NCBI GenBank assembly: GCA_910587145.1
Contig: CAJUMH010000019.1
Location: 1 to 60,993, forward strand
DNA length: 60,993 bases
Source: an uncultured Ruthenibacterium sp.
Lineage (GTDB): Bacteria; Bacillota; Clostridia; Oscillospirales; Ruminococcaceae
Reading direction: 5' to 3'
This document shows positions 41,206 to 49,597 of this stretch, one piece after another. The notes below the pieces were generated by a model. The model did no database searches. It was not told the origin of the DNA and saw only the letters and a program-made list of their open reading frames with translations. A program made the translations under genes and the position numbers. The stretch's first letter is position 1. Each line of letters begins with the position of its first letter.

Positions 41206-42057
41206 ATGAACAGCAGCAATGATTCACATGTTCGGAACAATCTGCTGCAAATGACAGATCAGGAATTTGCGCAGCTGAGCAGTTTTGTTAAAACGCGGTA
41301 CGGCATTGATCTGACGCAGAAGCGCACGATGATCCAGGGCCGCCTTACGCACGATCTGCGCAGCCGCGGCATTTCCTCCTTTCAGGAATATCTGAATATT
41401 CTGGATAACGATACCTCGGGCACCGAGATCACCAATCTGCTCAACCGCCTGACGACAAATCTTTCGTATTTTCTGCGCGAAAACGAGCATTTCGATTTTA
41501 TGACAAAGGTGGTCATTCCGCAATGGGAGCGGACGATCCGGAATCACGATGTGCGCATCTGGAGCGCCGGCTGTTCGGCCGGGCAGGAGGCGTATACCAC
41601 CCAAATGGTGATCCACGAATATTTTGGTTCGCATAAGGGGACATGGAACACCACGATCCTCGCCACCGATATTTCGATGAAAGTGCTGAACAAGGCACGC
41701 AACGGCATCTATACGCACGACGAGCTGAAGGATATTCCCCCCGCGTGGAAATCCAAGTACTTTGTTCCCTCCGGCGCGGATTCTCTGCAGGTGTGCGATA
41801 AGATCCGCCGCGAGGTAGTATTCAAGCCGTTCAATCTGATGGACAATATCAACTTCAAGGGCGGCCCGTTCGATTTGATCTTCTGCCGCAACGTAATGAT
41901 CTACTTTGATACCGAGACGAAGAAAAAGCTTGTTCGGCGCTTTTACGACTGGACAAAGCCCGGCGGCTACTTCTTCATCAGTCATTCCGAAAGCCTGAAC
42001 GGTCTGGATTCGCAATATAAATACGTGCATCCCGCAATCTATCAAAAGCAGGTGTGA
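41206..42057 (+). CDS. cheR: Chemotaxis protein methyltransferase CheR
   Basis: A 283-residue CheR. The N-terminal helical domain (YGIDLTQKRTMIQGRL) is followed by the SAM-binding fold: NLSYFLRENEHF, VRIWSAGCSAGQEAYT and FDLIFCRNVMIYFD. It methylates glutamates of chemoreceptors. The gap of 260 nt after cheW holds a 10-bp hairpin (41055-41081) with no T-run and no clear promoter, so cheR may still be read from the cheA promoter. The final codons overlap a GTG start of cheB. Confidence 0.95.
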   Translation: MNSSNDSHVRNNLLQMTDQEFAQLSSFVKTRYGIDLTQKRTMIQGRLTHDLRSRGISSFQEYLNILDNDTSGTEITNLLNRLTTNLSYFLRENEHFDFMTKVVIPQWERTIRNHDVRIWSAGCSAGQEAYTTQMVIHEYFGSHKGTWNTTILATDISMKVLNKARNGIYTHDELKDIPPAWKSKYFVPSGADSLQVCDKIRREVVFKPFNLMDNINFKGGPFDLIFCRNVMIYFDTETKKKLVRRFYDWTKPGGYFFISHSESLNGLDSQYKYVHPAIYQKQV

Positions 42058-42059
42058 TC

Positions 42060-43196
42060 ATGGCAAAAATTCGCGTTCTGATCGTGGACGATTCGCTTTT
42101 CTTTCGCACATCTCTGGAGCGGATGCTGAAAAAGGACCCCGAGATCGAGATTGTCGGCATGGCCTATGATGCCGCCGACGCCATGCAGAAGATCCAGCAG
42201 CTGCGGCCCAATGTGGTAACGCTGGACGTCGAAATGCCCAGAATGAACGGCATTGAGTTTTTGGGGAAGCTTTTGCCCGTATACAGTGTGCCGGTTGTCG
42301 TTGTCAGCTCGGCGCCCGTGCGCGTATTCGACGCGCTCAGTGCCGGCGCGGTGGATTTTGTGCGCAAGCCGGAGCTGAAGTCCCCCTCGGATTTTGCCGC
42401 CTTCGCGGCGGATCTTGCCGAAAAGATCAAGGCAGCCTCCATGGCACGGGTACATTTGAAAAAAGCCGTCTCCGCGGCCGCCGGCAATACCGCGCGCACT
42501 CCGGCCCCGGCGCGCAGCCAGGCTTTGGCACCTTTGGCACCTTTGGCAGCGTCTGCCGCGGCATCGGCCGCCACTGCGGCGGCCGCGCTGCGTTCGCCCA
42601 TGGCCTCTGCGGTAAGCGCGGCCAAAAAGGATACGCTCATTGCCATCGGCGCCTCCACCGGAGGCACAGAGGCCACCATCGCCGTTGTAAAGAATCTGCC
42701 CGCCTCCACGCCCGGCATTGTGATTGTACAGCACATGCCGCCGGTATTTACAAATATGTATGCCCAGCGGCTGAACCGCATCTGCAACATGAGCGCCATC
42801 GAGGCCACCGACATGATGCGTGTGGAACAGGGCAAGATCATTGTCGCCGCGGGCGATTATCAGCTGCGCGTGATGCACGATGCACAGGGCTATTATGTTA
42901 CGGTGCGGCCGGGCGAAAAGGTGAGCGGCCACTGCCCCTCGGTGGACGTGATGTTTGAATCGGTAGCTTCCGCTGCCGGGGCGCGCGCTATCGGTGTTTT
43001 GCTCACAGGCATGGGGCAGGACGGCGCGAACGGCCTTTTAAAGATGCGCCGCGCCGGCGCGTATACCATCGGGCAGGATCAGGAGAGCTGCGTCGTCTAC
43101 GGTATGCCTGCCGTCGCCTTCGAGATCGGCGCAGTGCAAAAACAGCTCCCGGTCGATCAGATTACCGGAGATATCATCACATACCTCGGCCGCTGA
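42060..43196 (+). CDS. cheB: Chemotaxis protein-glutamate methylesterase CheB
   Basis: A 378-residue response regulator and esterase. The receiver has D10/D11 and phospho-acceptor D56 in TLDVEMPRMNG; an alanine-rich linker (about 135-190) separates it from the esterase with catalytic S199 (IGASTGG), H225 (VQHMPP) and D321 (GMGQDGANG). It removes methyl groups or deamidates glutamines on receptors. A GTG at 42054 overlaps the cheR stop; the ATG at 42060 is preferred since AGGTGA stands before it. The alanine linker is longer than usual. Confidence 0.95.
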   Translation: MAKIRVLIVDDSLFFRTSLERMLKKDPEIEIVGMAYDAADAMQKIQQLRPNVVTLDVEMPRMNGIEFLGKLLPVYSVPVVVVSSAPVRVFDALSAGAVDFVRKPELKSPSDFAAFAADLAEKIKAASMARVHLKKAVSAAAGNTARTPAPARSQALAPLAPLAASAAASAATAAAALRSPMASAVSAAKKDTLIAIGASTGGTEATIAVVKNLPASTPGIVIVQHMPPVFTNMYAQRLNRICNMSAIEATDMMRVEQGKIIVAAGDYQLRVMHDAQGYYVTVRPGEKVSGHCPSVDVMFESVASAAGARAIGVLLTGMGQDGANGLLKMRRAGAYTIGQDQESCVVYGMPAVAFEIGAVQKQLPVDQITGDIITYLGR

Positions 43197-43298
43197 CGCC
43201 GCAGCAGCACGGCAAACTCCGCCGCCGCGCAGGCCGGAGGACCCCTCCTGCGGCTTCTTCGGCCTCGCGGTTCCGGCAGAAATCAAAGCATATACAAG

Positions 43299-43340
43299 GC
43301 GCCGCCTGCAAAGCAGATCTGCTTTGCAGGCGGCGCTTTT
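43299..43340. terminator. Perfect 38-bp palindrome ending the che operon
   Basis: Positions 43299-43336 read the same on both strands (centre AGATCT), and TTTT follows on the plus strand. It lies between convergent cheB and glnS and can serve both. Confidence 0.8.
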
Positions 43341-43370
43341 CACACGCCTTGCCGGGCATGCCGCCGTTTT

Positions 43371-45038
43371 TCAGCGGAGCAGCGTTTTGGCAAAGCTGTC
43401 CTTTAAGGTAACAATGCGGCCATAGCAGCCGGTTTTGCTGTCCTTCATAAAATAGCCCATGCGCACAAACTGCATGCGGGTACCCTCCGGCACCTCGGCC
43501 AAGCTGGGCTCCAGCTTGCAGCCTTCCAACCTTTTTAGGCTGTTCGGATTCAGATACTCGAGATAATCGGTATCCTCGGGCACGGCGTTGACATCCTCGA
43601 TGGTAAACAGGTTGTCGTACAGACAGCAGCAGCCGTCGATGGCGTGGGCGGCGCTCACCCAGTGGATGGTGCCCTTTACCTTGCGGCCGTCGGCGGGCAT
43701 GCCATTGCCGGTCGCAAGATCGGCGGTACACCTCAGTTCCACGATCTCGCCGTTCTCGTCTTTTACAATTTCGTTGCAGCGCACGATATAGGCACCCATC
43801 AGCCGCACCTCGCCGTTCAGGCGCAGCCGCTGGTATTTGGGCGGCGGCACCTCGGCAAAATCGCTTTTTTCGATATACAGCGTCTGCGTAAACGGCACGT
43901 CGCGCGTGCCGGCGGCCTCGCTGCGGGGATTGTTGGGCAGGGGGAAATATTCCGTTTTGTCCGCGGGGTAGTTGGTAATGGTTAGCTTCAGCGGCTCGGT
44001 AACGGCAATGCGGCGCAGCGCCGTATCGTTCAGCTCCTCGCGAATGCAGTATTCCAGCAGCCGGATATCCACCAGCGAATAGGCCTTGGCAATGCCGGCC
44101 CGCTTGACAAATTCCAAAATGGAGGACGGCGTATAGCCGCGGCGGCGCAGCCCGCACAGGGTGGGCATGCGCGGGTCGTCCCAGCCGTCCACATGGCCCT
44201 CAAACACCAGCTGGCGCAGGTAGCGCTTGCTCATCACGGTGTTCGTTACGTTCAGCCGGGCAAATTCCCGCTGCTTGGGATGGTGCGGCAGCGGGCAGTT
44301 GTCCACCACCCATTCGTACAGCGGCCGGTGATTTTCAAATTCCAGCGAGCACATTGAATGGGTAATGCCCTCCAGCGCGTCCTGAATGGGATGGGCAAAA
44401 TCATACAGCGGATAGATGCACCATGCGTCTCCCTGCCGGTGATGGTGCGCCCGCACGATGCGGTAAATGGCCGGATCGCGCAGGTTCATATTGGGAGAGG
44501 CCATATCGATTTTGGCGCGTAGCGTGCGGCTGCCGTCGGCGTATTTTCCCGCGCGCATACCCTCGAACAGCTCTAAATTTTCCGCCACGGTGCGGTTGCG
44601 GCAGGGGCTGTTCTGCCCCGGCTCGGTAAGCGTGCCGCGCATCTCGCGCATCTGCTCCTGCGAAAGATCGCAGACATAGGCCTTGCCTGCCCGAATGAGG
44701 GCGACGGCGCACTCGTAGCAGGTTTCAAAATAATCCGAGCCATAGTACACCCCGCCGCTCGGGGCTTCGCCGGTGAGCCATTCCACATCCTGCAAAATGG
44801 ACTGCACATATTCGTCGTCCTCCCGCACCGGATTGGTATCGTCAAAGCGCAGGTTGAATTTGCCACCGTACTTTTTGGCGATGGACCAGTTGATATAGAT
44901 CGCCTTGGCGCTGCCGATGTGCAGATAGCCGTTTGGCTCCGGCGGAAAACGCGTATGGATCTGCTCCGTCAGGCCGGCGGCAATATCCTCATCAATAATA
45001 TCGGTTAAAAAGTTCGTCATGTTTTCCAGTGCTTCCAT
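43371..45038 (-). CDS. glnS: Glutaminyl-tRNA synthetase
   Basis: A 555-residue class I synthetase. The HIGH-type motif is PPEPNGYLHIGSAKA near residue 33 and the KMSKS loop is VMSKRYL near 270, followed by the beta-barrel anticodon domain of GlnRS. DDTNPVREDDEYV and the GDAWCIYPLYDFAHPI stretch are specific to GlnRS rather than GluRS. It charges tRNA-Gln directly, so the cell need not depend on the amidotransferase route. GGGGGA lies before the ATG at 45038. A 15-bp tandem repeat stands upstream. Confidence 0.96.
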   Translation of the reverse strand: MEALENMTNFLTDIIDEDIAAGLTEQIHTRFPPEPNGYLHIGSAKAIYINWSIAKKYGGKFNLRFDDTNPVREDDEYVQSILQDVEWLTGEAPSGGVYYGSDYFETCYECAVALIRAGKAYVCDLSQEQMREMRGTLTEPGQNSPCRNRTVAENLELFEGMRAGKYADGSRTLRAKIDMASPNMNLRDPAIYRIVRAHHHRQGDAWCIYPLYDFAHPIQDALEGITHSMCSLEFENHRPLYEWVVDNCPLPHHPKQREFARLNVTNTVMSKRYLRQLVFEGHVDGWDDPRMPTLCGLRRRGYTPSSILEFVKRAGIAKAYSLVDIRLLEYCIREELNDTALRRIAVTEPLKLTITNYPADKTEYFPLPNNPRSEAAGTRDVPFTQTLYIEKSDFAEVPPPKYQRLRLNGEVRLMGAYIVRCNEIVKDENGEIVELRCTADLATGNGMPADGRKVKGTIHWVSAAHAIDGCCCLYDNLFTIEDVNAVPEDTDYLEYLNPNSLKRLEGCKLEPSLAEVPEGTRMQFVRMGYFMKDSKTGCYGRIVTLKDSFAKTLLR

Positions 45039-45150
45039 GATCAATCCCCCGTTTTTACATTTTCGGGCCTCGCCCGCAGGGCCGTTCCGGGCCCGCGCTC
45101 CCCGTCTGTCCTTCCTGTTCCGCCGCATGAACGAAGCGGCATTGTTACGC

Positions 45151-45195
45151 CCTTCTCTGCCAAGCCCTTCTCTGCCAAGCCCTTCTCTGCCAAGC
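45151..45195. repeat. Three perfect 15-bp tandem repeats
   Basis: CCTTCTCTGCCAAGC at 45151-45165, 45166-45180 and 45181-45195, in non-coding DNA between cheV and glnS. Unit length is a multiple of three although no gene is read through it. Confidence 0.9.
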
Positions 45196-45327
45196 CGCTC
45201 TTTTGCAAAGCCTTTTGCAAGGCGGCCGGCCGCCGGCAAAAGAAACAGGCCGCCACAAAGCATTCCGTTTTGCGGCGGCCTGCGTGATCAATTGCAGGAT
45301 ATACGCTCGGCTTGGCCGGGGCCTCGC

Positions 45328-46242
45328 TCATTTCCCCGTAAAGCCGTCAATCAATGTAACAAGCTGCGCAATTTCCGGCTTCGAGATCTGCGCATTCGCC
45401 CCCAGCTGCTCGCCCTTGCGGCGCATTTCCTCGTCGATCAGCGACGAGAACAGGATCACCGGCAGCTGCTTCAGATCCGGCGATTCCTTAATCAGCTTCG
45501 TCAGACGGTGGCCGTCCATCAGAGGCATCTCGATGTCGGAGACAACACACGCCACATGCGAGTCCAAATCGTCGCCGCTCGCAACGATCTCGCAAAGATA
45601 ATCCCATGCCTCCTGTCCGTTGTCCGTTTTGATGGTGTTCACATAGCCCGCGCGGTGCAGCGATTCAACAATCAGCTTCGAGAGCAGCATCGAATCCTCG
45701 ACGATCAGCACCGGTGATTCCCGGCGCTCGCGGTGACCGAGCTTTTCAATGTCCTCGGCCTGAATGCCGGTCTGCGGGCAAATCTCGGATACGATCTTCT
45801 CAAAATCGAGAATCGTAATCAGCTGGCCGTTGTATTCGGCAATGGCCGTTGCAACCCCCTCGTCGCCGCCATAGATTAGCTGATCGGGCTTTTGCATATG
45901 TGTCCACGAAATGCGGATCATGCCCACAACGGAATGAACGTGGAACGCAAAGTTCTGCTGATTGAAGCGCGTAATGATAAAAATGTCTCGCTCGGGGTTG
46001 TCCGACGGAGACAACGCCAAGTAGTGCGCCATATCGATGACCGTGATGATCTCGTCGCGCGGACGGAAAATCCCCTCCACGTCCGGATGCGATTTCTGCA
46101 TCGGCGTTGTAGGAACCGCCACCTGGATCTCGCTCACCTTGGCCACATTGATGCCAAACAACTGATCCGCCATCTTAAATTCCAAAATCTGTAATTCGTT
46201 GGTGCCGGATTCCAGCAAAATCTCAGAGCGCTTGTCTTCCAT
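45328..46242 (-). CDS. cheV: CheV: CheW-like coupling protein with a receiver domain
   Basis: A 304-residue fusion. Residues about 14-160 are a CheW-like domain (LEFKMADQLFGINVAKVSEI, ITVIDMAHYL). Residues about 175-304 are a response-regulator receiver (VLIVEDSMLLSKLI, with phospho-acceptor D in VVSDIEMPLMDG). CheV couples receptors to CheA and adapts when phosphorylated. A sigma-28-like promoter (46277-46303) stands 35 nt ahead of the start. Located 2 kb from the che operon but on the other strand, with glnS between. Confidence 0.95.
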   Translation of the reverse strand: MEDKRSEILLESGTNELQILEFKMADQLFGINVAKVSEIQVAVPTTPMQKSHPDVEGIFRPRDEIITVIDMAHYLALSPSDNPERDIFIITRFNQQNFAFHVHSVVGMIRISWTHMQKPDQLIYGGDEGVATAIAEYNGQLITILDFEKIVSEICPQTGIQAEDIEKLGHRERRESPVLIVEDSMLLSKLIVESLHRAGYVNTIKTDNGQEAWDYLCEIVASGDDLDSHVACVVSDIEMPLMDGHRLTKLIKESPDLKQLPVILFSSLIDEEMRRKGEQLGANAQISKPEIAQLVTLIDGFTGK

Positions 46243-46276
46243 GTCGTCCTCTCCTTATTCTATGAGCTAATTATTT

Positions 46277-46303
46277 TATTCGACGGAAATTTCCGAAACT
46301 CAA
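46277..46303 (-). promoter_or_regulatory. Sigma-28-like promoter of cheV
   Basis: On the minus strand TTGAGTTT (46296-46303), 11 nt, GTCGAATA (46277-46284). Of the three such motifs this is the one closest to the start codon by distance expected for a promoter. Confidence 0.65.
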
Positions 46304-46333
46304 TGCACAGGGCAAGAAAATTTGCGCCGAAAT

Positions 46334-47872
46334 TCATTTTATCTTATCTGCCTGCGCGTCCGGTTCCTCGTGCGCGTCTATCTGTTCCTGCGCGTCCGGC
46401 GCTTCCCGCACCGGCAGCGTGCTGCGCAGCCGGAAAAGGGAACGGCGCGTAGCATTGCGCCGCATCCGCTCGGCGCGCCGCGCATAATACGAGGTAAAAA
46501 ACGCGAGCACTGCCAAAATTGCGGCGCCAAGCACAAGGCCGGGCAGCTTCCGGCTGTCCCACGGGCGTCTGTTCGAGAGAGAGCGGCCCAACAGCCTTTG
46601 CAGCGCCTCCGGCTCCGGCTCGATGGCGACCGAGCAGATCTCGCGTCCGGTGCGCGCATCGGTCAGCATTGCGGCGGCCTCGAACTCCACGCCGTAGACA
46701 TACCAGTGCGGGATCTCGGTTTCAATGCGCAGATCGTCCGGTGTGCAGCCCTCGGGCAAAAGAATGGAGGCGGCCGCCGTTACCAGCTGCACCATGCCCT
46801 TCTGCTCGCCGCCGCTCCACACCTGGATCTCTGGCAGCTGCAGCGCCGCGCCGCTCAGCTCGCAGGAAAGAAAATGGGCAAAACAATAATCCAGCAGCGC
46901 CGCGCAATCCGCGTAGCGGTGCGCGGCCGTCGGGCAATCCAGCACCACAGCAATCAGCGTATGGCCGTTTCGCCGCGCCGCCTCGATCATTGTATAGCGC
47001 GCCTCGGGCGTCCAGCCGCTCTTGCCGCCCAAAATGCCGTCGTAATGCTGCTCGCCGGCCAGCAGCAGCCGATTATCCGTTTGAAAACGGCGCGGATACG
47101 CCGTCTGGTTCGTGGGCGGCAGCGTATACTCTTCTATTTGCAGCAGCTCCGGAAAGCCCGGCACCGTCAGCGCCCATCGCATTGCCCTGGCAAGATCCCT
47201 CGCGGTGGTATAGTGTCCGTCCGCGTGGTAGCCGCTGGGGTTTTCAAAATGCGTATGCGTCATCCCGAGGCTCCCGGCCGTCTCGTTCATCCGGCGCACA
47301 AATGCCGCAAGGTCGCCGTCCACATATTCCCCCAGCACATTCGCCGCATCGTTGGCGCTCTGCAAAACGGTGGCGTACAGCAGCTGCTCTACCGTCAGCG
47401 TTTCGCCGGGGCGCAGCGAGATCATCGTCGAGCCTTCGCCCACCGCGGCCAGCGCCGCCTCGCTCGCCGTCACCGGCTCGGAGAGCCGGCCGCCGCAGGC
47501 CTCCAGCACCAGCCCCGCCGTCATAATCTTGGTAACGCTGGCCGGAAAATGGCGCGTGTCCGGCTCCTTTTGCAGCAGCACCTGGCCGGAATCGGCATCC
47601 ATCACAAGGTAGGCCGAGGCCTCCACCTCCGGCAGCTCGGCATTGGAAAGCGGCTCCTCCGAAACGGCGATCGGCGGTACAAAAGGCTCGGAATCCTGCG
47701 CCGCGTATGCCGGCAGCAGCAGGCCCGGCAGCAGCACTGTCAGCAGCAGCGCGGCCGCGCGCCGCTGCGCTGCGCGGCACAGGCGCCCTTCGCGGGCATC
47801 GCCCCCTTTGCGCCCCGCGCGCCGCCGCGCCAAGAGGCGCCGGGCAAAAGCCGCCCGCGCATGTGCAAACAC
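46334..47872 (-). CDS. D-alanyl-D-alanine carboxypeptidase (penicillin-binding protein 5/6 type)
   Basis: About 512 residues. A basic N-terminus and signal segment (AAALLLTVLLPGLLLPAYA) lead to the serine enzyme: SVTK near residue 114, QSANDAAN near 170, and KSG (GGKSGWTP) in place of the usual KTG. A C-terminal helix (LVLGAAILAVLAFFTSYY) and basic tail anchor it. It trims the terminal D-alanine from peptidoglycan. The GTG at 47872 is chosen because GAGGT lies 5 nt upstream, overlapping the comFB stop. The signal is preceded by an unusually long 45-residue basic stretch; a start further in cannot be excluded. Confidence 0.88.
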   Translation of the reverse strand: MFAHARAAFARRLLARRRAGRKGGDAREGRLCRAAQRRAAALLLTVLLPGLLLPAYAAQDSEPFVPPIAVSEEPLSNAELPEVEASAYLVMDADSGQVLLQKEPDTRHFPASVTKIMTAGLVLEACGGRLSEPVTASEAALAAVGEGSTMISLRPGETLTVEQLLYATVLQSANDAANVLGEYVDGDLAAFVRRMNETAGSLGMTHTHFENPSGYHADGHYTTARDLARAMRWALTVPGFPELLQIEEYTLPPTNQTAYPRRFQTDNRLLLAGEQHYDGILGGKSGWTPEARYTMIEAARRNGHTLIAVVLDCPTAAHRYADCAALLDYCFAHFLSCELSGAALQLPEIQVWSGGEQKGMVQLVTAAASILLPEGCTPDDLRIETEIPHWYVYGVEFEAAAMLTDARTGREICSVAIEPEPEALQRLLGRSLSNRRPWDSRKLPGLVLGAAILAVLAFFTSYYARRAERMRRNATRRSLFRLRSTLPVREAPDAQEQIDAHEEPDAQADKIK

Positions 47873-47880
47873 GCCGTACC

Positions 47881-48333
47881 TCAATGCTCCGGCGTCGCCT
47901 TCACGCGCAGCACCGCACGCACAACGGCGGCGGAAACATCCTTTGTAGGGCACGCCGAAAGCAGCTCCTCGATCTGATCCATCCGCGCGGCCACATAATT
48001 CGGCATCAGCTCGTTCAGCGCAACGGCTGCCGCGCGCTTGCGGCACCGGTCGCATCTGCAGCAGTTGAATTTATCGAACGCGGCGTCCAGCGTATCGGCC
48101 ACCAGCGCCTCGGTCAAATTCACAAGCACGACCCCTTCCCCGGGCTCCGCCAGCGCGGAGGACGCGGCGGTTGTCATACGCTGGCGCAGCGCATCCAGCT
48201 TTTCGTTTTGTACGGTTACGGCGGGCTGTTCCTCGGCCAAAACGTCGTAGGGCACCGCTTCGGGCGCCTCTGCGGAGGGCATCAGCAGATTGTACAAACG
48301 TTCGGTGTTCAGCTCGCTCGCGGTTTTAGCCAT
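47881..48333 (-). CDS. ComFB-domain protein
   Basis: A 150-residue protein. The first 70 residues are variable; the rest is the ComFB domain (VVLVNLTEALVADTLDAAF, then FNCCRCDRCRKRAAAVALNEL, shown here as its core CCRCDRC, and MPNYV). ComFB proteins were first found in the competence operon of Bacillus; members in cyanobacteria bind c-di-AMP or c-di-GMP. The four cysteines may bind zinc. The gene overlaps parA by 8 nt and its stop lies 8 nt before the carboxypeptidase start, so the three form one operon. Confidence 0.85.
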   Translation of the reverse strand: MAKTASELNTERLYNLLMPSAEAPEAVPYDVLAEEQPAVTVQNEKLDALRQRMTTAASSALAEPGEGVVLVNLTEALVADTLDAAFDKFNCCRCDRCRKRAAAVALNELMPNYVAARMDQIEELLSACPTKDVSAAVVRAVLRVKATPEH

Positions 48334-49108
48334 TCAGATGCACCACCCCTCGCCGGATCAGCTCGTCGGCAAGCTTTCGGTAATCCCCCACGGCTCGGCT
48401 GCGCCGCTCGGTCAGCATCATATTCTGCTGCTGGATCTGCGCGCGCGTAAGCGCCACACCCGCGTGAATAATGGTATCCAGCACCGGCATGTCCAGGCTT
48501 TTTGCAATGCTGGCGGCCGTTTCGCGCACCACAGTGCTTACCTTTTCGCGCTCGTTAAAACGGTTGAGCAAAACGCCCGCCACCTGGATATTGGGGTTGC
48601 TGCGCAGGCGCACCTGACGCAGTGTATCGTTCAGCTGGATGAGGCCCTGCAGGCTGTAAATATCGCACAGCACCGGAATAACAATGGCGTCGGCCGCCGT
48701 GAACGCGTTGATGGTGAGCAGGCCCAGATCGGGCGGCGTATCCACCAGGATCACATCGTACTGCGACAGCACAGGCGCAAGCGCCTGCTTGAGCAGATAC
48801 TCCCGCCCCGCGCCCGTAAATTCCACATCCAGCGCGCTGAGCAGCAGATTGGACGGCAGCACATCATAAGTGTCCCGATGCTGAATGGCATCCGCGATCC
48901 GGCATTCTTTTTTGATCACATGGTAGATGGTGGCGGCGGAATCGTTCCGGCAAACGGTATTCAGGCTGAAGGAAAGGTTGCCCTGCGGATCGAAATCCAC
49001 GCTCAGAATGCGCAGCCCAAGGCCGCTTAGCCCCATCGTTAAGGCGTTGACCGTCGTGGTCTTGCCCACGCCGCCCTTTTGATTTGAGACACAAATGATC
49101 ATGCCCAT
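48326..49108 (-). CDS. ParA/Soj-type ATPase
   Basis: A 260-residue deviant-Walker ATPase. SNQKGGVGKTTTVNAL near residue 8 is the KGGVGKT loop; DFDPQGNLSFSLN and VDTPPDLGLLTINAF are Walker A' and B. ParA proteins position chromosomes, plasmids or chemoreceptor arrays. No parB or parS-like repeats adjoin; instead it shares an operon with comFB and a wall carboxypeptidase, next to cheV, which favours protein-complex positioning over chromosome segregation. The ATG at 49108 is used; the next in-frame ATG at 49102 is equally possible. Confidence 0.9.
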   Translation of the reverse strand: MGMIICVSNQKGGVGKTTTVNALTMGLSGLGLRILSVDFDPQGNLSFSLNTVCRNDSAATIYHVIKKECRIADAIQHRDTYDVLPSNLLLSALDVEFTGAGREYLLKQALAPVLSQYDVILVDTPPDLGLLTINAFTAADAIVIPVLCDIYSLQGLIQLNDTLRQVRLRSNPNIQVAGVLLNRFNEREKVSTVVRETAASIAKSLDMPVLDTIIHAGVALTRAQIQQQNMMLTERRSRAVGDYRKLADELIRRGVVHLNG

Positions 49109-49211
49109 CAGTCGATATAAGCCTCCCAAAAGCGCCGTGCTGCGCCGCACAGCGGCGCAGCGGCAAGATCCGGTTGAGCGAAAAAGGCCAAGGCCCTTGC
49201 CGCTTTACCTT

Positions 49212-49240
49212 ATTATACACACATTGCGGCTCAAAGGCAA
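49212..49240 (-). promoter_or_regulatory. Sigma-A promoter of the parA operon
   Basis: On the minus strand TTGCCT (49235-49240), 17 nt, TATAAT (49212-49217), with TG one base before the -10 box. Confidence 0.8.
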
Positions 49241-49355
49241 GGCAAAAGCCCGAAATCTGCACAAGCTTTCCGCAAATTACGGCCGGCGTGAACGGTTTTG
49301 CCCCGCATCCCCGCGGCATCTGCGCGCAAAAATTGAGACAAAGCATCAATTCCTC

Positions 49356-49384
49356 TTGCATATGCGGCGTAAAAACTGTATAAT
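49356..49384 (+). promoter_or_regulatory. Sigma-A promoter of glgP
   Basis: TTGCAT (49356-49361), 17 nt, TATAAT (49379-49384). The 200-nt leader to the start codon holds no motif I recognise. Together with the parA promoter it fills the divergent gap 49109-49597. Confidence 0.8.
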
Positions 49385-49597
49385 GAAGAATGTATCGGTA
49401 TCTTCTTTTTTCTTGCCCCCGCGTGGGGCATTGGATGCCGTCCTGCACAGGGCCGCGTTTTTCCCCTTGCCAAATGCCGCCGTATCACCGGCGGACCTTG
49501 GCAAACGGAAAAACACGCCTGTTTTGGTGCGGCCGCAGGAAAATCGAATTCAGGAAAACACATTTCAAAAACACATTTCGGAAGGGAGTTCTTGCGT

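Noticed and set aside
46322..47977. 551-codon open frame antisense to the carboxypeptidase gene
   Set aside because: It is rich in R, H and Q with no recognised domain, and crosses several real gene boundaries.
48326..49108. Chromosome partition locus (soj-spo0J)
   Set aside because: No parB gene follows and no parS-like palindrome was seen nearby; the neighbours are comFB and a carboxypeptidase.
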